Shown piece after piece: positions 57,937-64,000 of a stretch of DNA of 64,000 nt; position 1 is the stretch's first letter, and the number at the start of each line of letters is the position of its first letter. The stretch comes from Halorubrum sp. CBA1229 (lineage in GTDB: Archaea; Halobacteriota; Halobacteria; Halobacteriales; Haloferacaceae): NCBI RefSeq assembly GCF_003721435.2, contig NZ_CP054585.1:2108001-2172000 (forward strand), in the 5' to 3' direction. Position numbers and translations under genes: made by a program. The notes below the pieces were generated by a model that ran no database searches, had not been told where the DNA came from, and saw nothing but the letters and a program-made list of their open reading frames with translations.

Positions 57937-58698
57937 ATGGGAAAGGAGCTCAAATCGGTCGCGAAGACGACTGAAACGTCGTTACGAGTGGTAGACGCGC
58001 TGCGGGAGACGGACGGGATGACGATCGACGATCTATCCGAGCATCTCGGATTGGCCCCGAGCACGGTCCACCGCCACCTCGCGACCCTGAAAAAGCACGG
58101 GTACGTCGTCAGCGACGGCGACGTGTACGCGCTCGGCCTCCAGTTCCTGACGGTCGGCGGGCAGATCCAGCGCCGGGTGACCGCCTATCCCATGATCAAG
58201 GAGAAGGTCGACGCCCTCGCCGACGAGACGGGCGAGCGCGCGCAGTTCATCGTCGAGGAGAACGGGCAGCGGGTGTACCTCTACACCGAGGTCGGCCAGA
58301 GCGCCGTCCAGACCGGCGCCCACGTCGGGAAGCGCGGCGCGATCCACACCAGCGCGGCGGGGAAGGCGATCCTCGCGGCGTACGACCGGGACCGGGTCGA
58401 GGAGATCGTCGACGCCCGCGGACTCGACGCCGACCAGGACGCGATCGCGACCCGCGAGGAGCTGTTCGAGGAACTCGACCGGATCCGCGACCGCGGTTAC
58501 GCGTTCAACCGACAGGAGACGACCGCGGGCGTCCACGCGGTCGGCGCGCCCGTGACCGCCGACGGCGAGGTGATCGGGGCGCTGAGCGTCTCCGGACCCG
58601 CCAACCGGATCACCGGCGACCGCTTCACCGAATCGCTCCCCGAGCGGATCCTCGGCGCGGTCAACGAGCTGGAGCTCCACATCGAACACTCCGTGTGA
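57937..58698 (+). CDS. IclR family transcriptional regulator
   Basis: A 253-residue regulator. The N-terminal winged helix (about 8-70) is VAKTTETSLRVVDALRETDGMTIDDLSEHLGLAPSTVHRHLATLKKHGYV. The C-terminal effector domain has GKRGAIHTSAAGKAILA, GVHAVGAPVTADGEVIGALSVSGPANRI and FTESLPERILGAVNELE. IclR proteins bind a small organic acid or aromatic and usually control adjacent catabolic genes. The likely targets here are itself, the MFS and CoA-transferase genes downstream, and perhaps the LarA-like gene. Confidence 0.93.
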   Translation: MGKELKSVAKTTETSLRVVDALRETDGMTIDDLSEHLGLAPSTVHRHLATLKKHGYVVSDGDVYALGLQFLTVGGQIQRRVTAYPMIKEKVDALADETGERAQFIVEENGQRVYLYTEVGQSAVQTGAHVGKRGAIHTSAAGKAILAAYDRDRVEEIVDARGLDADQDAIATREELFEELDRIRDRGYAFNRQETTAGVHAVGAPVTADGEVIGALSVSGPANRITGDRFTESLPERILGAVNELELHIEHSV

Positions 58699-58715
58699 GG
58701 ATCGCCGGCCCCCGA

Positions 58716-58727
58716 GAGTTTATTAGG
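58716..58727 (+). promoter_or_regulatory. TATA box of the MFS gene
   Basis: GAGTTTATTAGG about 25-34 bases before ATG 58750 is a good haloarchaeal TATA element and predicts a leaderless message, so the MFS gene can be transcribed separately from iclR. Confidence 0.5.
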
Positions 58728-58749
58728 CTTCTCGGCGCTCGTCAACCCA

Positions 58750-59952
58750 ATGAATGCGAACGATCGGTCCCTCGTGCGATTTACCTCTCTCGCCCACGGG
58801 ATGTTTCATACCTACGAACTCTCGATACCGCTCTTCGTCGGGCTCTGGATGGCCGAATTCGACGTCTCCGCGGCCGTCATCGGGACCGTCATCGGCGCCG
58901 GCTACGCGTTCATCGGTCTCGGCGCGCCGGTGAGCGGCGTCCTCTCCGACCGGTTCAGCTCTCGGCGACTGATCCTGGCCTCGATCGGGGGGATGGGGAT
59001 CGGGTTCGGGATCGTGGCGCTCTCGCGCGGTCTGGTCTCGCTCGCCGCCGCCGTGCTGATTTGGGGCTGTTTCGCGAGCGTCTACCACCCCGCGGGGCTC
59101 TCGCTCATCAGTCGCACCGCGGACGCCCGCGGCACGGTGTTCGCGTACCACGGGGTGGGCGGCAACGTCGGCACGGCGTTCGGGCCGCTCCTCACGGCGC
59201 TGCTGCTCATGTTCGTCGACTGGCGACTCGCGGCCGGCGCGCTGGCGGCCGTCGCTCTGCTCGTCGGGCTGGCCGGCACGCGGATCGAGTTCGAGATCGG
59301 CGCGGCCGAGGACGCCGGCGAAACGGGGTCGATCGCCGACGAGCTCCGCAAGACCGCCCGCGACTCCCGCACTCTGTTCGCGACGGCGTTCGCCGTCGCG
59401 CTCGTCGGTGTGCTGCTGTACGGGATGTACTACCGCGGGCTGTTGACGTTCCTGCCGGACGTCCTCGCCGAGTCCCCGGCGCTCCGCCCCTTCCAGCTGC
59501 TCGATCAGACCGTCCAACCGGCGCAGTACGTGTACACCGCCCTCTTGACCGTCGGCATCGGCGGCCAATACGTCGGCGGCCGGCTGACCGACCGCGTCTC
59601 CAGCACCACCGCCTTCTTCGGCTTCTTCGCCGTGCTGGCCGGCCTCGCTGCGGCGTTCCCGTTCGTCCGAGGGCTCGGCACCGTCCCGCTCGTCGGGATC
59701 TGCCTCCTGCTCGGATTCTTCGTGTACGGCACGGCGCCGGTGTATCAGGTCGTCGTCGCCGACAACGCCGACGAGGCCGTGCAGGGACTCTCGTACGGAT
59801 TCACCTACCTCGCGATGTTCGGTGTCGGCGCCCTCGGCGCGTCGCTCGCGGGGTTCGTGCTCACCCACGCGACGAGCGCCGTGCTGTTCTTCCTCCTCGC
59901 CGGGATCGCCGGACTCGGCGGCGCCGCGGTGTTGCTGTTGATGCGGCTGTAA
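58750..59952 (+). CDS. major facilitator superfamily transporter
   Basis: A 400-residue, 12-helix permease. The loop 2-3 motif is GVLSDRFSSRRLIL (family G-x-x-x-D-R-x-x-R-R). The paired motif in the second half is GGQYVGGRLTDRVS. The first helix begins SLAHGMFHTYELSIPLFVGLW. It sits between an IclR regulator and a class III CoA-transferase, so an organic acid substrate is likely. The specific ligand is not deducible. Confidence 0.9.
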   Translation: MNANDRSLVRFTSLAHGMFHTYELSIPLFVGLWMAEFDVSAAVIGTVIGAGYAFIGLGAPVSGVLSDRFSSRRLILASIGGMGIGFGIVALSRGLVSLAAAVLIWGCFASVYHPAGLSLISRTADARGTVFAYHGVGGNVGTAFGPLLTALLLMFVDWRLAAGALAAVALLVGLAGTRIEFEIGAAEDAGETGSIADELRKTARDSRTLFATAFAVALVGVLLYGMYYRGLLTFLPDVLAESPALRPFQLLDQTVQPAQYVYTALLTVGIGGQYVGGRLTDRVSSTTAFFGFFAVLAGLAAAFPFVRGLGTVPLVGICLLLGFFVYGTAPVYQVVVADNADEAVQGLSYGFTYLAMFGVGALGASLAGFVLTHATSAVLFFLLAGIAGLGGAAVLLLMRL

Positions 59953-59980
59953 CGATCCCCGCGCACCCCCGCAATCTCCC

Positions 59981-59990
59981 AAGTTTTATG
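59981..59990 (+). promoter_or_regulatory. TATA box of the CoA-transferase gene
   Basis: GTTTTATGCT, 24-33 bases before ATG 60014, is TATA-like and predicts a start of transcription close to the coding start. Confidence 0.45.
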
Positions 59991-60013
59991 CTCTCGTCGT
60001 CGGACGTAGAGGT

Positions 60014-61270
60014 ATGAGCGCAGACGAAAAGCGACAGCGACTCTTAGAGGAGATCGTCGTGGTCGACCTGACGACGTTCGTCACCGGCGGGTTCGCCACG
60101 TTGATGCTGGCGAACCAGGGCGCGGAAGTGATCAAGGTGGAGCGCCCGGAGGTCGGCGACGACAGCCGGTACTCGGGGCCGCCGTTCGTCGACGTCGAGG
60201 GGTACGAGGGCCCCGGCAAGTCGGCGTCCGAGGAGGGCGAGTCGCCGTACTTCTGGACGGTGAACTACGGCAAGCAGAGCATCGAACTGAACCTGAAGAC
60301 CGAGGAGGGGTTAACGGCGCTGTACGACGTCGTCGCCGAGGCGGACGTCGTCGTCGAGAACTTCCGGCCGGGCACCGCCGAGCGGCTCGGCGTCGACTAC
60401 GAGACGCTGCAGGAGCACAACGACGACCTGGTCTACTGTTCGATCTCGGCGTTCGGCGAGACGGGCCCGTGGAGCGACAGGCCCGGGTACGACCTGCTTG
60501 TGCAGGGGATGAGCGGCATGATGAGCGTCACGGGCTACCCCGACGCGCCGCCGGCGAAGGTCGGGCTCCCGCAGACGGACCTCATCACCGCGATGTGGTC
60601 GGCGTTCGGGATCGTCACGTCGCTGTACAACCGCGAGCGGACCGGCGAGGGCGAGCGCGTCGAGCTCGGGATGCTCGACGCCGCGCTCCCGTGGCTCACG
60701 AAGCAGGCGGGCAAGAGCTTCGTCGGCGAGGAGACGTCCCGGATGGGGACGAAGGACCCGGTGCTCGCGCCGTACCAGATGTACCCGACCGCCGACGGGC
60801 ACCTCAACGTCGCCTGCGGGAACCAGAAGCTCTGGGAGGAGTTCTGCGCGGCGATCGGCCGCGAGGACCTCTCGACGGACGAGCGGTTCGCCACGAACTC
60901 GGCGCGGGTGAACAACATGGACGCGCTCGAAAAGGAGCTCTCGGAGGTCCTGCGGACCAAGACGACCGACGAGTGGGTCGACCTGCTGGCCGACGAGCGC
61001 GGGCTCCCCGTGGGCCCGGTGTTCGACGTCGACGAGGCGCTGGACAACGAGCAGGTGCGCGCCCGCGGCGTCGTCGACTCGATCGACCACCCCGCGGCGG
61101 GCGAGATCCCCGTCATCGAACACCCGCTCAACTACGAGCGGGCCGACTCGGGGTTCTCGGAGGCGCCGCCGCTGCTCGGCGAGGACACGGTGCGCGTGCT
61201 GAAAGCGGCCGGCTACGACGACGCCCGCATCGACGAGCTGATCGAGGCCGGCGCGATCCCGGAGCCCTGA
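60014..61270 (+). CDS. class III (CaiB/BaiF) CoA-transferase
   Basis: A 418-residue family III CoA-transferase. The N-terminal CoA-binding part is VDLTTFVTGGFATLMLANQGAEVIKVERPEVGD, the motif VVENFRPGTAERLGVDYETL is present, and the catalytic Asp is in SDRPGYDLLVQGMSGMM (about 157-165). It moves CoA between a donor such as succinyl-CoA and a carboxylic acid. With the MFS permease and IclR regulator it probably activates an imported organic acid. The acid itself is unknown. Confidence 0.92.
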   Translation: MSADEKRQRLLEEIVVVDLTTFVTGGFATLMLANQGAEVIKVERPEVGDDSRYSGPPFVDVEGYEGPGKSASEEGESPYFWTVNYGKQSIELNLKTEEGLTALYDVVAEADVVVENFRPGTAERLGVDYETLQEHNDDLVYCSISAFGETGPWSDRPGYDLLVQGMSGMMSVTGYPDAPPAKVGLPQTDLITAMWSAFGIVTSLYNRERTGEGERVELGMLDAALPWLTKQAGKSFVGEETSRMGTKDPVLAPYQMYPTADGHLNVACGNQKLWEEFCAAIGREDLSTDERFATNSARVNNMDALEKELSEVLRTKTTDEWVDLLADERGLPVGPVFDVDEALDNEQVRARGVVDSIDHPAAGEIPVIEHPLNYERADSGFSEAPPLLGEDTVRVLKAAGYDDARIDELIEAGAIPEP

Positions 61271-61285
61271 CCGGCGCGCCGGCGA

Positions 61286-62269
61286 TCAGCGAGACGTGTC
61301 GAGGACGACCTTCCCGAGCGTCCCGGAGGAGCGCAGTTCGGCCAGCGCTTCCGGCACCGAACCGAGACCGAACACGGAGTCGACCGCCGCGGTGAACGTC
61401 CCGTCGTCGAGGCGCTCGCCGACCCGTTCGAGGATCGCCGCCTGATCGCCCGCCGAGGCCACGATCGACATGAACCGGAGGTCGGCGTCCGCCTGCTTCG
61501 CCGCCATCGACGTGCCGCCGTCGACGGCGATCGTCTCGTTCTCCCCGATGACGACGATCCGGCCGCCGCGCGTCAGGCAGGCCAGGTCCGCCGCGAGGTG
61601 CGCGTCCGCCTGCGGTTCGAACACCACGTCGACCTCGCGGCCGTCGGCCGCCGTCCTGACGGCTTCCGCGAGCTCGTCGCTCCGGTAGTCGACGACGGCG
61701 TCGGCGCCGAGCCCCCGCGCGAACGCCGCGGGCTCGCCGTCGCGGGCGGTGCCGACGACGGTCGCCCCCGCCGCCGCGGCGACCTGCACCGCCGCGTGAC
61801 CCACGCCGCCGGACGCGCCGTGGACCAGCGCGAGGTCGCCCAGTCGGAGGTCGCCGCGGGTCACGAGCGCGCGCCAGGCGGTCGCGAACGCCATCGCGGC
61901 CGCCGCCCCCTCTCGAAACGGGACCGACGCCGGGAGCGGCGCGAGCTGTTCGACCGGCGCCGCGGTGTACTCCGCGTACGTCCCGGGCGAGAAGAGGCCG
62001 AGCCCGGTCGCGAACACGCGGTCGCCCGGTGCGACCGCGGTCACGCCGTCGCCGACCGCCTCGACGACGCCGGCGAGGTCGGAGCCGCCGACGTGCGGGA
62101 GCCCGGACGGGGGGCTCACGCTCCCCTCCCGGACGTACTCGTCTATCGGGTTCACGCTCGCCGCCTCGATCCGCACGAGGGCCTCGCCCGGACCGGGGTC
62201 GGGGCGATCGACGGTCTCCAGGGCAAGTACGCTCTCGTCTCCGTGTTCGTGGAAGCGGACGGCGCGCAT
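61286..62269 (-). CDS. zinc-independent alcohol dehydrogenase-like NADPH:quinone oxidoreductase (MDR superfamily)
   Basis: A 327-residue MDR protein. The N-terminal GroES-like domain has EALVRIEAASVNPIDEYVREG, and the Rossmann domain has LVHGASGGVGHAAVQVAAAAGATVVGTA (about 135-162). The zinc ligands of true alcohol dehydrogenases are missing, as in quinone oxidoreductases (zeta-crystallin type). It probably reduces quinones or enones with NADPH. It converges with the CoA-transferase gene (15 bases apart). Confidence 0.92.
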   Translation of the reverse strand: MRAVRFHEHGDESVLALETVDRPDPGPGEALVRIEAASVNPIDEYVREGSVSPPSGLPHVGGSDLAGVVEAVGDGVTAVAPGDRVFATGLGLFSPGTYAEYTAAPVEQLAPLPASVPFREGAAAAMAFATAWRALVTRGDLRLGDLALVHGASGGVGHAAVQVAAAAGATVVGTARDGEPAAFARGLGADAVVDYRSDELAEAVRTAADGREVDVVFEPQADAHLAADLACLTRGGRIVVIGENETIAVDGGTSMAAKQADADLRFMSIVASAGDQAAILERVGERLDDGTFTAAVDSVFGLGSVPEALAELRSSGTLGKVVLDTSR

Positions 62270-62406
62270 ACGGCCCGTACGACGAACCGACGTATAGTGT
62301 TATGCCAGCGGTCGGCTCCCGCGGCGGTCGCCTCCGGTGAGCGCTTCGTCCCGGCGATCTCTTCGTCCCGGCGAGCGCTTTTGTACTCGCCGCTCCCACG
62401 GAGCGC

Positions 62407-62790
62407 ATGCACGTCACCGGGCTCGATCACGTCGTGTTGACCGTCGAGGACGTCGACCGCGCCGTCGATTTTTACGCGACGACCCTCGGCGGCACGGCCG
62501 AGACGTTCGACGGCGGTCGGCGAGCCGTCTCGTTCGGCGACCAGAAGATCAACTTCCACCCGGCGGAGGCCGTCTACTCGCCCCACGCCGACCGGCCGAC
62601 GCCCGGCAGCGGGGACCTCTGTCTCGTCGTCGACGACTCCCTCGACGCGCTCCGCCGGGACCTCCGCGACCGCGGCGTCGAGGTCGTCCACGGCCCCGTC
62701 GAGAAGGTCGGTGCGCGCGGCCCGATGGAGTCGGTGTACGTCCGCGACCCCGACGGCAATCTGGTCGAGCTGGCCCGGTACGACGCGTAG
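62407..62790 (+). CDS. VOC (glyoxalase/bleomycin resistance/dioxygenase) family protein
   Basis: A 127-residue protein with two beta-alpha-beta-beta-beta modules. Metal-site candidates are H8 (GLDHVVLTVED), a mid-protein His in KINFHPAE, and Glu122 in VRDPDGNLVELARY. The N-terminal VEDVDRAVDFYATTLGG is the classic VOC opening. Members are glyoxalases, epimerases, thiol transferases or dioxygenases. The single-domain length fits a homodimeric lyase or resistance-type protein; the substrate is unknown. Confidence 0.9.
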   Translation: MHVTGLDHVVLTVEDVDRAVDFYATTLGGTAETFDGGRRAVSFGDQKINFHPAEAVYSPHADRPTPGSGDLCLVVDDSLDALRRDLRDRGVEVVHGPVEKVGARGPMESVYVRDPDGNLVELARYDA

Positions 62791-62824
62791 CCGACCGTTC
62801 GGATCGGCCGGGTCCCGCGGCGAC

Positions 62825-63151
62825 TCACTCGGCGGCGACGATGCGGACCCCCCACAGCGGCCCGTCCTCTGTGACCCGGAGCGCTCTCTCCCCGACTAGC
62901 CGCACGTCGTCCCCGATCGAGAGCTCCCCGTCGAGCTGAGCGATGACGTTCGCGCCGCCGGGGAACGAGGCGAGCCCGAGCGCGTTCGGCTCCCGGACCC
63001 CGTCCGGCGTGACGTGGACGGTCGTCACCGACAGCAGCTCGCCGGTCCCGGCCGGAACGGCGTCGAACGCCGCCCCGCCGCACTCCGGGCAGCGGCGCTT
63101 CTCGTAGTAGGTCCGGCGCCCGCAGTCGCGACACTCGAGCAGTTCGGTCAC
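62825..63151 (-). CDS. DUF35 (zinc ribbon-OB fold) thiolase partner
   Basis: A 108-residue protein. The N-terminal rubredoxin-like zinc ribbon is CRDCGRRTYYEKRRCPECGG (residues 7-26); the OB fold follows (GTGELLSVTTVHVTP... DGPLWGVRIV). DUF35 proteins bind acyl-CoA and act as partners or channels for thiolases. It starts at GTG 63151, overlapping the thiolase stop (GTGA), the usual arrangement of such pairs in archaea. Confidence 0.9.
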   Translation of the reverse strand: MTELLECRDCGRRTYYEKRRCPECGGAAFDAVPAGTGELLSVTTVHVTPDGVREPNALGLASFPGGANVIAQLDGELSIGDDVRLVGERALRVTEDGPLWGVRIVAAE

Positions 63152-64000
63152 GCGTCGCCCTCCAGCAGCGTGCAGACGGCGTTGTTCCCGAACCCGGCGA
63201 CGTTGACGGCGAGGCCGCGGGACGCGCCCTCGACCGCCCGTTCGTCGGGGAGGTCGCCGCGGAGCTGCCACACGAGCTCGATCACCTGCGAGATCCCCGT
63301 CGCGCCGAGCGGGTGCCCGCGGGCCTTCAGCCCGCCGCCGGGATTGACGGGGAGCTCCCCGTCGAGGTCCGTCTTCCCGTCGCGGGTGCGCTCCCACGCG
63401 CGCCCCGCCGGCGCGAGCCCCAGCTCCTCCATCTCCAGCCACTCGAGGATCGTGAACGCGTCGTGGATGCACGCGAGGTCGACCGCGTCCGCCCCGAAGC
63501 CGGCCGCGTCGTACGCGCGCTCGCCGGCCGTCCGCACGCTCGCGATCTCCAGCGGGTCAGCCCGATCCGCGACCGCGTGCGTCCCGGTGGCGCTCTCGCA
63601 GGCGGCGATCGTCACCGCGTCGTCGGTCGCCCCCGACCCGGATTCGACCACGACCGCGGCCGCCCCGTCGCTGGTCGGACAGCAGTCGTAGAGGCGCAGC
63701 GGCTCGGCGACCGCCGGCGACGCGAGCACGTCATCGCCGTCGATCCGCTTGTTGAACTGAGCGTATTCGTTCGCGTACGCGTTGGCGTGGTTCTTCACGG
63801 CGACCCGCGACAGGTCGCGCCGGTCCGCGTCGGTCTCGCGGAGGTAGGCGGCCGCCGCCAGCCCGCCGAACGACGGCAGGGTGACCCCCTGTTCGTACTC
63901 CCGGTCGTGCGTGATCCGACTGATGATCTCGGTGGCCGTGGCCGTGTCCGCGGCGGACATCTTCTCGCCGCCGACGGCCAGCGCCCGCTCGCTCCGCCCG
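63148..64000 (-). CDS. thiolase (acetyl-CoA acetyltransferase/SCP2-type), 5' end outside the window
   Basis: The last 284 or so residues of a thiolase. The frame stays open through 64000 and upstream codons read RALAVGGEKMSAADTAT, the usual thiolase interior, so the ATG at 63960 is not the start. The catalytic His lies in CIHDAFTILEWLEMEELGL and GHPLGATGISQVIEL; NPGGGLKARGHP is also diagnostic. The nucleophilic Cys would lie beyond the window. Archaeal thiolase plus DUF35 pairs act with HMG-CoA synthase in mevalonate synthesis or in acyl-CoA breakdown; the flanking catabolic genes favour the latter. Confidence 0.9.
   Translation of the reverse strand, partial: GRSERALAVGGEKMSAADTATATEIISRITHDREYEQGVTLPSFGGLAAAAYLRETDADRRDLSRVAVKNHANAYANEYAQFNKRIDGDDVLASPAVAEPLRLYDCCPTSDGAAAVVVESGSGATDDAVTIAACESATGTHAVADRADPLEIASVRTAGERAYDAAGFGADAVDLACIHDAFTILEWLEMEELGLAPAGRAWERTRDGKTDLDGELPVNPGGGLKARGHPLGATGISQVIELVWQLRGDLPDERAVEGASRGLAVNVAGFGNNAVCTLLEGDA

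Overview
The window is a piece of a haloarchaeal chromosome. Evidence: very high GC, acidic proteins, twin-arginine lipoprotein signals (S/T-R-R followed by a lipobox ending in GC), TATA boxes about 25-30 bases before start codons, ATGA/GTGA-coupled operons and genes known mainly from halophilic archaea (RdfA, the archaea-specific SMC-related protein, bacterio-opsin-activator regulators, halo-transducer-like coiled coil). A Haloferacales/Halorubrum-like host is plausible but is inference.

Layout. 1-4.2 kb: end of an intron-containing tRNA, CBS protein, OsmC, a zincin, a small membrane protein, an M42 aminopeptidase and tRNA-Glu(CTC). 4.3-21.4 kb: an accessory block beside that tRNA. It holds a ribbon-helix-helix protein of lower GC, a complete branched-chain-amino-acid-type ABC transporter (binding protein, LivH, LivM, LivG, LivF) wrapped around hydantoinase A/B and an MFS permease, a zinc-finger protein bounded by insertion-sequence-like hairpins, a bile-acid-type symporter, two twin-arginine lipoproteins and an FAD monooxygenase. 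A decayed inverted copy of the 3' end of that monooxygenase lies at the other edge of the block, next to the tRNA. 21.9-28.4 kb: the phosphate operon pstS-C-A-B-phoU plus an AbrB-PhoU fusion. 28.5-32.5 kb: a transducer-like coiled coil, an arsenate-reductase/LMW-phosphatase protein, RNase HI, and glutamate dehydrogenase coupled to a 47-residue zinc ribbon.

32.6-45.4 kb is a respiratory locus. On the minus strand lie a four-cluster ferredoxin subunit, an NrfD-type membrane subunit, a twin-arginine molybdopterin catalytic subunit with a probable Cys ligand, a TorD chaperone and an Mrp Fe-S carrier. They are followed by seven 21-bp repeats and a large soluble Bat-type sensor. A membrane-bound Bat/DmsR-type regulator is divergent from the operon, and two CCAA...TTGG palindromes lie between them. 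45.5-51.5 kb: YccF, a polytopic protein, an FKBP isomerase, a threonine-synthase-like enzyme, and a 2-oxoacid dehydrogenase E1 alpha/E1 beta pair with a lone lipoyl protein.

51.7-56 kb is the most unusual part: a PD-(D/E)XK-like protein, an AT-rich spacer with inverted repeats, the rod-determining factor RdfA and a Rad50/SMC-like protein whose Walker A lysine and Walker B glutamate are replaced. 56-64 kb is catabolic: a LarA-like (DUF2088) protein, an IclR regulator, an MFS permease, a class III CoA-transferase, a quinone oxidoreductase, a VOC protein, a DUF35 protein and a thiolase cut by the window end.
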